Assembly: GCA_017643845.1 (NCBI GenBank)
Contig: JAEPMR010000020.1
Coordinates: forward strand, 1-43,912
Source: Marivivens sp.
GTDB lineage: Bacteria; Pseudomonadota; Alphaproteobacteria; Rhodobacterales; Rhodobacteraceae
Direction of reading: 5' to 3'
DNA length: 43,912 nt
Below the pieces are notes generated by a model. That model worked only from the letters and a program-made list of their open reading frames with translations, did no database searches and was not told where the DNA came from. Of this stretch, positions 1-7,529 are shown in pieces; the first letter of the stretch is position 1, and each line of letters opens with the position of its first letter. Both the position numbers and the translations under genes were made by a program.

Positions 1-995
1 CCTCCTTCGCCGAAAATATCGACCAACAGCGGCCCCACCGTCAGCAGCGCGAACAGACCGTAAACAATCGTCGGAATGCCCGCCAAAAGCTCCAGCATCG
101 GCTTGGCGACCGTGCGCACCGGCTTGGGTGCATATTCCGACAGGTAGATCGCCGCGAACAGGCCCGTCGGCACCGCCACGATCAGCGCGATGAGCGAAAT
201 ATAAAGCGTTCCCCAAATCAGCGGGATGATCCCCAACTGCGATGCCCCGCCCCGCCCCGAAAAGCTCGGCTGCCATGTCGTCCCCAAAAAGAAATCCGCC
301 GCAGGAAACAGGCGGAAGAACTCGACCGTGTTGAAGATCAGCGAAAGCACGATGCCGATCGTCGTGAGGATCGCGATACTCGCCGCCCCGATCAGCAGCG
401 CCAGAACACCGCGCTCCACGATGTTGCGGGCGCGCAGGTTCATGTCGGTCTTGGTATAGGCCCAGCCCGTGCCGGCAAGCGACAGGACCAGAACAACCAG
501 CCATTTCGCCGTCGTCGCGCTGCCCGCCAACCCGCGATAACTTTGCGCGGCGTCCAGCACCTCCGGCCGCACCTCCGCACCCAGCGCAACACCCACGTCG
601 CCCAGCAGCGCCCGCACATCGGTCGTGCTCGCATCCAATGCCGCCAGCGCCTCCGCGCTCATTGTTCCTGCGGCCAGAACGGCATCCAGCCCGTCCGCAA
701 CCCGCGCAACATCGGCCATAACGAGAGAGACAGCGCCTGCCTCCGCGATCAAGGCCTCCGGCAATTGCTCAGAGACGACACCCTGCAAGATCAGCGGCTG
801 AACCACGCTCCACACCGCCAGCACCAGCATTGCAGGGACCAGCCCCCAAAGTGCCGCGTTGTAGCCGTAGTAGGCGGGCAGCGAATGCAGCGCGCGCACA
901 TCACCCGCGGCGGATGCCACGGCACGCCTGCGCCCAAGAACAAAACCCGCCACGGCAATGGCGAGTGTCAGCGCAAAGATTGTCAGGTCGGACAT
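1..995 (-). CDS. pstC: Phosphate ABC transporter permease PstC (partial)
   Basis: Inner-membrane permease of the high-affinity phosphate importer PstSCAB. The reading frame runs off the left edge, so 331 codons of the N-terminal part are visible and the C-terminus is missing. Start ATG at 995 is preceded by GGAG at good spacing. The protein opens with a membrane segment (MSDLTIFALTLAIAVAG), then a long periplasmic region rich in Ala/Val/Glu of about 100 residues, a feature of the long PstC form of alphaproteobacteria. The conserved core follows with 'FFLGTTWQPSF', 'GIIPLIWGTLYIS', 'VPTGLFAAIYLSEYAP' and 'LAGIPTIVYGLFAL', the last being the classic PstC cytoplasmic-loop signature. It follows pstS by 53 bp in the same direction, so pstA, pstB and phoU should lie off the left edge. 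Confidence 0.95.
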   Translation of the reverse strand, partial: MSDLTIFALTLAIAVAGFVLGRRRAVASAAGDVRALHSLPAYYGYNAALWGLVPAMLVLAVWSVVQPLILQGVVSEQLPEALIAEAGAVSLVMADVARVADGLDAVLAAGTMSAEALAALDASTTDVRALLGDVGVALGAEVRPEVLDAAQSYRGLAGSATTAKWLVVLVLSLAGTGWAYTKTDMNLRARNIVERGVLALLIGAASIAILTTIGIVLSLIFNTVEFFRLFPAADFFLGTTWQPSFSGRGGASQLGIIPLIWGTLYISLIALIVAVPTGLFAAIYLSEYAPKPVRTVAKPMLELLAGIPTIVYGLFALLTVGPLLVDIFGEG

Positions 996-1014
996 CGTGT
1001 CTCCGAAATAGTGT

Positions 1015-1040
1015 GGCAGGGGGCGTCGCCGCCCCCTGCC
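1015..1040 (-). promoter_or_regulatory. Intercistronic GC hairpin between pstS and pstC
   Basis: Perfect 11-bp inverted repeat, arms GGCAGGGGGCG and CGCCCCCTGCC around a 4-nt loop, eight bases after the pstS stop. There is no T run after it. It probably protects the 3' end of the pstS message and lowers read-through into pstC, allowing more binding protein than permease. That role is inferred from position. Confidence 0.7.
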
Positions 1041-1048
1041 AGTTGGTC

Positions 1049-2083
1049 TTAGTTCATCGTTTCTTCGTTGGCGATTTTCGCCTGGGTCGCAGCCAGCTCC
1101 GGGTCAGCAACGAGGCCGTAGGCAGCCAGCGGGCCGTTCGGGCCAGCAATCTCGTCAACCATGAAGAACTGTGCGTATTCCTTCAGGCCCGGGATCACGC
1201 CGATATGCGCCTTCTTGATGTAGAAGTAGAGCGGGCGGGACACCGGATAGTCACCAGCGGCGATGCTCTCGGTCGTCGGCATCACGCCGTTCATCGTGGC
1301 GACCCTCAGCTTGTCGGTGTTGTTCTCGTAGAATGCGAGACCGAACACACCGATGCCGTTCGGGTTGGCGTCGATACGGGCGAGCGTTTCGGTGTAGTCA
1401 CCGTCGATGTCCACCGAGCGGCCATCGTCAGCCACGTTCATGCAAGCTTCTTCCGCTGCATCTTCGTCGCCGCCGTTGATTTCGAGGATCGCATCCCATG
1501 CGCCGGTGTCTTCACAGCCCTGAAGCAGAACTTTCTCTTCGAAAACTTCGCGGGTGCCGTGCTTGGTGCCCGGGATGAAGGCGATGATCTCTTCTGCCGG
1601 CAGGTCGCCGTTCACATCGGCCCAGGTTGTGTTCGGGTTGGCAACCATTGCACCGTCAACCGGCAGCTCGGAAGCGAGCGCCTGATAGATATCGGCAGGG
1701 GTGAACGCGGTGTAGTCAGGGCCGTTCAACTGGCTGGCGAATACGATGCCGTCATAGCCGATACGCACTTCGATGATGTCGGTTACGCCGTTCTCGGCAC
1801 AGGCCGCGATTTCTTTTTCGCGGATGGCGCGGGAGGCGTTTGCCACGTCGATCGTGTTTTCGCCAACGCCCTCGCAGAAGCGAGCCAAACCAGCGGAGGA
1901 ACCACCGGACTCAACAACTGGCGTCGGGAAATCGGTATTCTCACCAAAGAACTCAGCAACGATGGATGCATAGGGCAGCACGGTCGAGGAGCCAGCAACC
2001 TGCACGTTGTCACGGGCAGCAGCGGCAGTGGCGGAAACGGCAGCAATCGCGAGTGCCGAAGCAGACAGTTTAAAGATGGACAT
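1049..2083 (-). CDS. pstS: Phosphate ABC transporter substrate-binding protein PstS
   Basis: Periplasmic phosphate-binding protein, 344 residues. The chosen ATG at 2083 has AGGAG five bases upstream; an in-frame GTG two codons earlier overlaps that ribosome-binding site and is rejected. The N-terminus is a signal peptide (MSIFKLSASALAIAAVSATAAAA, cleavage probably before RDN). The mature protein starts with 'VAGSSTVLPYASIVAEFF', the phosphate-binding loop of the PBP_like_2/PstS family, and contains 'ESGGSSAGLARFC', 'DVANASRAI' and 'GTKHGTREVFEEKV'. This is the SphX/PstS variant common in alphaproteobacteria. First gene of the operon; a Pho-box-like element lies 76-98 bp upstream, so induction by phosphate limitation through PhoB is expected. 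Confidence 0.96.
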   Translation of the reverse strand: MSIFKLSASALAIAAVSATAAAARDNVQVAGSSTVLPYASIVAEFFGENTDFPTPVVESGGSSAGLARFCEGVGENTIDVANASRAIREKEIAACAENGVTDIIEVRIGYDGIVFASQLNGPDYTAFTPADIYQALASELPVDGAMVANPNTTWADVNGDLPAEEIIAFIPGTKHGTREVFEEKVLLQGCEDTGAWDAILEINGGDEDAAEEACMNVADDGRSVDIDGDYTETLARIDANPNGIGVFGLAFYENNTDKLRVATMNGVMPTTESIAAGDYPVSRPLYFYIKKAHIGVIPGLKEYAQFFMVDEIAGPNGPLAAYGLVADPELAATQAKIANEETMN

Positions 2084-2158
2084 GGTCACTCCTGTTTTCC
2101 AACTTTCGGCCTCCAGTCCGGCGACCGTTGAGACGCTGCCTAAGCCTGCTCGGTGACC

Positions 2159-2181
2159 CTTATGTAAAACTTATGTAACAG
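2159..2181 (-). promoter_or_regulatory. Pho box-like direct repeat upstream of pstS
   Basis: On the minus strand the 9-mer TTACATAAG occurs twice with an 11-bp period, preceded by CTG. PhoB binds pairs of 7-bp half sites (CTGTCAT type) separated by 4 AT-rich bases, which is the same 11-bp period, and the first half here reads TGTTACA. It lies upstream of pstS, as expected for a PhoB-activated promoter. I cannot identify a convincing -10. Confidence 0.7.
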
Positions 2182-2220
2182 TTTTATAAAATTTGGCGCC
2201 ATCCCGTGAATTTTCACCAC

Positions 2221-2253
2221 AAAGCACAAAGCCCGCCCCAGTACGGAGCGGGC
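2221..2253 (-). terminator. Intrinsic terminator after malK
   Basis: On the minus strand a 9-bp stem (GCCCGCTCC / GGGGCGGGC, one G-U pair) with a 5-nt loop is followed by a T-rich tail (TTTGTGCTTT). It sits 38 bp beyond the malK stop and separates the sugar genes from pstS. Confidence 0.7.
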
Positions 2254-2290
2254 CATTGTTTTCAATGCCTTAGAACGGTTTCAGTGCGCC

Positions 2291-3364
2291 TTACGAGAGT
2301 CGCAGGCCGCTCTCCTTGTCAAAAAAGCTCATCGCGTCTGTTACAAACCGCATGGGAATCGGGGCATTGCTGGCCTCATCCATCCGTCCCGGAATCCGCG
2401 CAGTTACCGGCGTTCCGTTCAGCTCAAAGCTTACATAGCACTCTGCGCCGGTGTTCTCGATCAGCGTCGGCGTGATCGAAAGCGGCGATTGCGGGTCCAC
2501 AATCATATGTTCCGGTCTGATACCCACGATCACCTCTGATGGCAGGCCGTCAGCATGCAGCGGCAGCGCCTGCCCACCGATCAATACACCCGCATCTGTG
2601 ACTTGCGCGGGGATCAGGTTCATCGGCGGGGAGCCCATGAAGTCCGCCACAAACGTATTCGCGGGCGTATCATAAATCTCCTGCGGCGTGCCGATCTGCT
2701 GCACATATCCGTCTTTCAGCACCACGATCCGGCTGGCGAGCGTCATCGCCTCGATCTGGTCGTGCGTGACATAGACGATCGACGCGCCCGTGGTCCGGTG
2801 CAGCTTCTTGATTTCAGCCCGCATCTCGACCCGCAACTTGGCATCAAGATTCGAGAGCGGCTCATCGAATAGATAGAGCTTCGGGTCACGCACCAGCGCC
2901 CGCCCCATCGCCACACGCTGCCGCTGCCCGCCCGAAAGCTGGCTCGGCTGGCGGCTCAAAAGCTGCTCGATCTGGAGCATCTTCGCCACTTCATCAACCT
3001 TCGCCTTCGCCTGATCCTTCGGCACACGGCGGATTTTCATGCCAAAGCCGATGTTTTCGGCCACGGTCATCGTCGGGTAAAGCGCGTAGGACTGGAACAC
3101 CATCGCGATATCACGGTCCTTCGGCGGCTCCTCGGTCACATCCCGCCCGCCGATAAAAAGCCGCCCGCCGGTCGTTTCCTCCAGCCCCGCGATGCAGTTC
3201 AGCAATGTGGATTTACCGCATCCTGACGGCCCGACCAGCACGAGGAATTCCCCCTCGGCCATCTGCACCTCGATGTCATGGAGCACATCCACATCGCCGT
3301 AGCTCTTCCGCAGGGTCTTGATTTCAAGCGCCAGTCCGCTCTGGCTTGCGCTGTCTAATGCCAT
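2291..3364 (-). CDS. malK: Maltose/alpha-glucoside ABC transporter ATPase MalK
   Basis: Cytoplasmic ATPase that powers the MalEFG-type importer, 357 residues. Walker A GPSGCGKST is at 45-53, the Q-loop Gln at 91, the LSGGQ signature at 143-147, Walker B with DE at 167-168, SNLD D-loop at 171-174 and switch His at 201. A C-terminal regulatory OB-fold (about 235-357) with 'VGIRPEH' places it in the MalK/UgpC family. ATG at 3364 overlaps the end of the repressor gene by 10 bp and has AGGAGG nine bases upstream, so it is translated from the repressor message. Unusually it is separated from malEFG by the divergent control region, though the same operators should govern both arms. UgpC-like ATPases can serve several permeases, so sharing with other sugar systems is possible. 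Confidence 0.92.
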   Translation of the reverse strand: MALDSASQSGLALEIKTLRKSYGDVDVLHDIEVQMAEGEFLVLVGPSGCGKSTLLNCIAGLEETTGGRLFIGGRDVTEEPPKDRDIAMVFQSYALYPTMTVAENIGFGMKIRRVPKDQAKAKVDEVAKMLQIEQLLSRQPSQLSGGQRQRVAMGRALVRDPKLYLFDEPLSNLDAKLRVEMRAEIKKLHRTTGASIVYVTHDQIEAMTLASRIVVLKDGYVQQIGTPQEIYDTPANTFVADFMGSPPMNLIPAQVTDAGVLIGGQALPLHADGLPSEVIVGIRPEHMIVDPQSPLSITPTLIENTGAECYVSFELNGTPVTARIPGRMDEASNAPIPMRFVTDAMSFFDKESGLRLS

Positions 3365-4404
3365 GGATCTTGTCCTCCTTGTGGCACGGGGCCGGTCGAA
3401 TTGCGAATGATCAACTCCGCATGAACGAGCGTTTGCAGGTCGCGCCCATCCGTCCCGTCAATGTGATCTATTAGGTGATTTGCCAGCGGCACGCAGGCAT
3501 CCCGAAGGGGCGAGCGTGTCACGGTCAGCGTCGGTTCAAATTCTACCGCACGGAATGCAGGCAGGGCATCGTCATGCGCGATCACGGACAGATCCGCCGG
3601 CACGCCCAGCCCCAGATCGCCCGCCGCTTTCAATACACCCGCAGCAATCATGGTGGAGGCACAGACAAATGCCGTCGGCCGTGCGCCGCTGCGCCCTGAC
3701 AGCATCTCCAGCGCCTTGGTATAGCCAAAACTCTCGCTCGGGGTTTCCTCCCCGATGAACGCCTCCGGCACGGTCAGCCCCGCCTCCGCAATCGCGCTCC
3801 GAAATCCGCGCTCGCGGTCGGCGGCAAACGCATAGCTGCGGTCTCCGTTCAGAAAGGCGATGCGCCGATGACCCAGCGCGGCCAGCAATTGCACGGCGTC
3901 AGTGCTCACCGCCGTATTGTCGATCCCGTAGAACGGATAGCCGACATCCTCTGCCGTCTGCCCGTGCACCACGAACGGAACGCCCCGCCGCGTCAGAAAG
4001 TCCACGCGCGGATCGTCCCGCATCGGCGCATTCAGGATAAATCCGTCCAGAATACCCCGCTCCAGCATCCGCTCGTAGGCCTTGACCGGATCGTCCTCCT
4101 GATCGACCGCCAGAACCAGATCCACATCCCGCTCCGCCAGCGCTGCCGTCAGCCCCGTCAGGATTTCCAGAAACGTCCGGTCAGCGGTGTTGTCGGCATT
4201 CAGCTTGGCAATCATGCCCACCATATTCGATTTGCCGGTGACCAGACGCTGCGCCGTCCGGTTCGGGCGATAACCCATCCGCTTGGCCGTCGCCTCGACC
4301 TTCATGCGGGTTTTGGCGTTCACCTCGGGAAAACCGTTCAGCGCTCTGCTGACGGTCGCCACCGATAGGCCCAGTTCCGCACTTATGTCCTTGAGGGTCG
4401 CCAT
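3355..4404 (-). CDS. LacI-family repressor of the alpha-glucoside genes (AglR-like)
   Basis: DNA-binding repressor of 349 residues. The N-terminal helix-turn-helix (residues 2-50, 'MATLKDISAELGLSVATVSRALNG') and hinge helix are followed by a periplasmic-binding-like sugar-sensing core ('GMIAKLN', 'LGHRRIAFLNGD', 'PTAFVCASTMIAAGVLKA', 'LSVIAHDD'). ATG at 4404 is preceded by AAGGCGAG; an in-frame TTG eight codons upstream lies inside an operator and is rejected. The gene is the first of the leftward repressor-malK pair and faces the glucosidase-malEFG genes. An operator-like palindrome lies 10 bp before its start at the expected transcription start, suggesting autorepression. The inducer, presumably maltose or another alpha-glucoside, is inferred from neighbours. 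Confidence 0.9.
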   Translation of the reverse strand: MATLKDISAELGLSVATVSRALNGFPEVNAKTRMKVEATAKRMGYRPNRTAQRLVTGKSNMVGMIAKLNADNTADRTFLEILTGLTAALAERDVDLVLAVDQEDDPVKAYERMLERGILDGFILNAPMRDDPRVDFLTRRGVPFVVHGQTAEDVGYPFYGIDNTAVSTDAVQLLAALGHRRIAFLNGDRSYAFAADRERGFRSAIAEAGLTVPEAFIGEETPSESFGYTKALEMLSGRSGARPTAFVCASTMIAAGVLKAAGDLGLGVPADLSVIAHDDALPAFRAVEFEPTLTVTRSPLRDACVPLANHLIDHIDGTDGRDLQTLVHAELIIRNSTGPVPQGGQDPWH

Positions 4405-4413
4405 GCTCGCCTT

Positions 4414-4429
4414 TTCAAAACGTTTCAAA
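4414..4429. promoter_or_regulatory. LacI-type operator O1 (repressor side)
   Basis: The 16-bp site TTCAAAACGTTTCAAA has the central CG typical of LacI-family operators and matches the ideal palindrome TTCAAAACGTTTTGAA at 14 of 16 positions. It covers the predicted transcription start of the repressor gene. A second site of the same design lies at 4503. Confidence 0.65.
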
Positions 4430-4434
4430 AGCGC

Positions 4435-4463
4435 ACAGTAATGATTCGCGCCCCATATGGCAA
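4435..4463 (-). promoter_or_regulatory. Predicted promoter of the repressor-malK pair
   Basis: On the minus strand TTGCCA (-35, 4458-4463) and TACTGT (-10, 4435-4440) are separated by exactly 17 bp. Transcription would start near 4428, inside operator O1. Confidence 0.5.
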
Positions 4464-4502
4464 TAAAAACTGTTTTCTTCGCATATGCAGCAAAAATTCA
4501 AA

Positions 4503-4518
4503 TTTAAATCGTTTTGAA
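4503..4518. promoter_or_regulatory. LacI-type operator O2 (glucosidase side)
   Basis: TTTAAATCGTTTTGAA matches the same ideal palindrome at 14 of 16 positions. Its intact half is the mirror image of the intact half of O1, so the two sites face away from each other. It overlaps the predicted -35 of the glucosidase promoter, a position suited to repression. Confidence 0.65.
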
Positions 4519-4541
4519 AAATTCGGAAAGTTTGCTACGTT
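4514..4541 (+). promoter_or_regulatory. Predicted promoter of the glucosidase-malEFG operon
   Basis: TTGAAA (-35, 4514-4519) and TACGTT (-10, 4536-4541) are 16 bp apart. The -35 lies inside operator O2. The leader to the glucosidase ATG would be about 50 nt. Confidence 0.5.
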
Positions 4542-4599
4542 CCCGCCGAATCGCGCGCTGACGCCCAGTCAGCCGCTTGTAGTATTGCGGAGGAAATTG

Positions 4600-6234
4600 A
4601 TGCGGGAATGGTGGCGCGACGCGGTGATCTATCAGATCTACCCACGCTCTTTTCAGGATGACTCCGGCGACGGGATCGGTGACCTGAAAGGCATTACCCG
4701 CCGGCTTGATCACGTCGCTTCGCTGGGCGTCGATGCGATCTGGCTCTCCCCTTTCTTCACCTCGCCAGACCGCGACATGGGCTATGACGTGTCCGACTAT
4801 AAGGGCGTCAGCGAGCTTTACGGCGATCTTGCCGATTTTGACGCGCTCGTCGCCCGTGCGCACGCGCTGGGAATGAAAGTCATCATCGACCAGGTGCTCA
4901 GTCACACATCCGATCAGCACCCCTGGTTCACCGAAAGCCGTGCCAGTCGCACCAATCCCAAGGCCGATTGGTATGTCTGGGCCGATCCGCAGCGGGACGG
5001 CACCCCGCCCAACAACTGGCTGTCGATCTTCGGCGGCTCTGCTTGGCAGTTCGATACCCGCCGCAAGCAGTATTACATGCACAACTTCCTGACCGAGCAG
5101 CCGGATCTCAATTTCCACAATGCGGAAGTGGTGGATGCGCTTCTCGATGTCATGAAATTCTGGCTTGACCGTGGCGTTGACGGCTTCCGCCTCGATACCG
5201 TGAATTTCTACGTCCACGACAAGAAGCTGCGCAGCAACCCGCCCAGCAAATGGACCGATTTCCCCAACAACCCTTACGAAGCGCAGGACCAGATCTATTC
5301 CAAGACCCAGCCGGAAAACCTCGATGTTCTCCGCAAAATGCGCGCACTGACCGATCAGTACGAGGCGCGCATGATGGTCGGCGAGGTGGGCGAGATGGGC
5401 AACCGTCAGGTCGAGGTGATGGGCGAATACACCGAAGGCAACGACAAGCTGCACATGGCCTATTCCTTCGCAATGCTCAGCCACGATCACACCGCCCGCC
5501 ACTTCCGCAACTGTATCGAGACATTCCAAAAGCGCGCGCCCGATGGCTGGCCGAGCTGGTCGTTCTCCAATCACGATGTGCAGCGCCACGTCACCCGCTG
5601 GACCCCGGAAGGCGGCGACAGCGATGCCGTCGCCAAACAGTCGATTGCCCTTCTCACCAGCTTCCCCGGAACGCTGGGTCTCTTTCAGGGCGAGGAACTC
5701 GGTCAGACCGAGACCGACATCCTCTTTGACGAACTGCAAGACACCGCAAACATCGACTTCTGGCCCGAATATAAGGGCCGCGATGGATGCCGCACGCCGA
5801 TGGTGTGGGAAGCGGGCGTCATCAACGCAGGCTTTTCCACCGCCGCGCCATGGTTGCCTGTCAAGCCCGAGCAGGCCGCCCGCGCCGTATCCACTCAGGA
5901 AGGACAGAACGATAGCGTCCTCGCCACCTACCGTGCCGCGATTGCCTTCCGCAAATCCCGTGACGAGCTGCGCCTCGGCACCACCCATTTCCATGACCTG
6001 CCAGAGCCGCTCCTCGGCATCCGCCGCAGCGTCGATGGCCGCGCCCTGACAGGCGTTTTCAATCTTTCGGGGACCGAACAGGTGCTCGGGATCACTGGGG
6101 AGGCCGCTCTGGTTGGCCCCGGCCACGCAAGCATGTCGGACGGTCGGCTTTCGCTGCCAGCCTACGGCTTTGCCTACATTGAGGAAGACGGGGATCTCAC
6201 CCTGTCCCCTCAATCCAAAACCGCCGCTGACTGA
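4600..6234 (+). CDS. aglA: Alpha-glucosidase, glycoside hydrolase family 13 (AglA-like)
   Basis: Cytoplasmic exo-enzyme hydrolysing terminal alpha-linked glucose from imported maltose and related oligosaccharides, 544 residues. The frame is open 53 codons further upstream, but ATG at 4600 has GGAGG at good spacing and the family N-terminus 'WWRDAVIYQIYPRSF'. The TIM barrel shows the GH13 regions: 'DQVLSH', nucleophile D199 in 'GVDGFRLDTVNF', acid/base E262 in 'MMVGEVGEM' and D326 in 'FSNHDVQR'. There is no signal peptide, so it acts on sugar brought in by the ABC transporter encoded downstream. It opens the rightward operon, 50 bp before malE. It belongs with alpha-glucosidase/oligo-1,6-glucosidase type enzymes; preference among maltose, sucrose, trehalose or isomaltose cannot be read from sequence. 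Confidence 0.93.
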   Translation: MREWWRDAVIYQIYPRSFQDDSGDGIGDLKGITRRLDHVASLGVDAIWLSPFFTSPDRDMGYDVSDYKGVSELYGDLADFDALVARAHALGMKVIIDQVLSHTSDQHPWFTESRASRTNPKADWYVWADPQRDGTPPNNWLSIFGGSAWQFDTRRKQYYMHNFLTEQPDLNFHNAEVVDALLDVMKFWLDRGVDGFRLDTVNFYVHDKKLRSNPPSKWTDFPNNPYEAQDQIYSKTQPENLDVLRKMRALTDQYEARMMVGEVGEMGNRQVEVMGEYTEGNDKLHMAYSFAMLSHDHTARHFRNCIETFQKRAPDGWPSWSFSNHDVQRHVTRWTPEGGDSDAVAKQSIALLTSFPGTLGLFQGEELGQTETDILFDELQDTANIDFWPEYKGRDGCRTPMVWEAGVINAGFSTAAPWLPVKPEQAARAVSTQEGQNDSVLATYRAAIAFRKSRDELRLGTTHFHDLPEPLLGIRRSVDGRALTGVFNLSGTEQVLGITGEAALVGPGHASMSDGRLSLPAYGFAYIEEDGDLTLSPQSKTAAD

Positions 6235-6284
6235 GGGACACATCAGCACCGGCACCCACAGGTATTAAGGGAGGAGACACCCAA

Positions 6285-7454
6285 ATGACCAACCTGACCA
6301 AGAAACTCGGCCTCGCGGCCCTTCTGATGTCCACCGCGGCACCCGCATTCGCCCTCGAAGAAGGCAAGCTGGTGATCTGGATGGGCGGCGACAAAGGCCA
6401 CGAAAACCTTCAGGTCGTCGCAGACCAGTTCACCGCCGATCTCGGCATCGAAGTCTCTGTCGAAGTCGCAGACCCGCTGACCGACAAGTTCCAGCAGGCA
6501 GCCGCCACCGGCGACGGCCCCGACATCGTTCTCTGGGCACATGACCGTTTTGGCGAATGGGCCGCCGGCGGCCTGATCAGCCCCGTCACCCCCAGCGCCG
6601 ACTTCCAGTCCGGCATCCTCGACTCCGCATGGGACGCGGTGAAAGCCGGCGGCGACATCTGGGGCTATCCGGTGTCGGTCGAAGCCATCGGCCTCGTCTA
6701 CAACAAAGACATCATCGCCACCCCGCCCGCGACCTTCGAAGAACTGGCATCGCTGGAAACGCCCGAAGGCGTCGCGCCGATCCTGTGGGACTACAACAAC
6801 ACCTACTTCACCATGCCGATGCTGATGGCAAACGGCGGCTATGCATTCAAAAAGGTCGACGGCTCGTATGACGGCTCCGACACCGGCGTGAACAACGATG
6901 GCGCAATCAAAGGCGCCGAAGTGCTGAAGTCGCTCTTCGACGATGGCGTGCTGCCGCCGGGCGTTGACTACGGCGTCATGGACGGCGCAATGGCCAACGG
7001 CGAAGTCGCCATGGTCATCAACGGTCCGTGGAGCTGGGGCGGCTACGAAGGCGCGGGCATCAACGTCGGTGTCGCTCCGATCCCGACCGTTGACGGCGCT
7101 GTTTCGCCCGCCTTCCTCGGCGTGTATTCCGCCGCGATCAACGCCGCATCCCCAAACAAGGATCTGGCCGTTGAACTTCTGGAAAACTACGTCCTGACCG
7201 ACGAAGGCCTCGCCCAGTGGAATGCCGCAGGCTCGCTCGGCGCACTGGCCGACATCTCTGCCGGTTCCGCGCAGGACGACCCGAAAGTCGCCGCGACCCT
7301 CGAAAACGCAGCCGTCGGCATCCCGATGCCGTCGAACCCCGAAATGGGCGCGTTCTGGTCCGCGATGGGTCCAGCACTGACCAACATCACCACCGGCGCA
7401 CAGGCTCCGGCTGATGCTCTGAACGACGCCGCAGCGCGTATCCTGGGCGAGTAA
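6285..7454 (+). CDS. malE: Periplasmic maltose/maltodextrin-binding protein MalE
   Basis: Substrate-binding protein of the ABC importer, 389 residues. ATG is preceded by a strong GGGAGGAG. Signal peptide MTNLTKKLGLAALLMSTAAPAFA, cleavage before LEEGKLV. The mature protein tracks enterobacterial MalE closely: 'EEGKLVIWMGGDKGH', 'ATGDGPDIVLWAHDRFG', 'YPVSVEAIGLVYNKD', 'GGYAFK', 'NGPWSWGGYE', 'INAASPNKDLAVELLENY', 'PEMGAFWSAM'. The aromatic residues W and Y that stack on maltose in MalE occur at equivalent positions. This is much closer to the E. coli maltose protein than to the AglE proteins usual in rhizobia. It is followed by a GC hairpin and malF. Confidence 0.95.
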   Translation: MTNLTKKLGLAALLMSTAAPAFALEEGKLVIWMGGDKGHENLQVVADQFTADLGIEVSVEVADPLTDKFQQAAATGDGPDIVLWAHDRFGEWAAGGLISPVTPSADFQSGILDSAWDAVKAGGDIWGYPVSVEAIGLVYNKDIIATPPATFEELASLETPEGVAPILWDYNNTYFTMPMLMANGGYAFKKVDGSYDGSDTGVNNDGAIKGAEVLKSLFDDGVLPPGVDYGVMDGAMANGEVAMVINGPWSWGGYEGAGINVGVAPIPTVDGAVSPAFLGVYSAAINAASPNKDLAVELLENYVLTDEGLAQWNAAGSLGALADISAGSAQDDPKVAATLENAAVGIPMPSNPEMGAFWSAMGPALTNITTGAQAPADALNDAAARILGE

Positions 7455-7467
7455 TCCACTCCTCCCG

Positions 7468-7496
7468 GGGGCGGGGCGCATCAAGCGCCCTGCCCC
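7468..7496 (+). promoter_or_regulatory. Intercistronic hairpin between malE and malF
   Basis: Arms GGGGCGGGGCGC and GCGCCCTGCCCC form a 12-bp stem with one G-U pair and a 5-nt loop, 13 bp after the malE stop. No T run follows. It probably stabilises the malE message; E. coli has palindromic REP sequences at the same place in its operon. Confidence 0.65.
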
Positions 7497-7529
7497 ATCC
7501 TTCCCGAAAGCCGAAGATCGAGGCCGCCC

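Noticed and set aside
830-2131. 433-codon plus-strand frame opposite pstS
   Set aside because: It mirrors the codon pattern of pstS, has no domain and no ribosome-binding site; a shadow of high-GC coding DNA.
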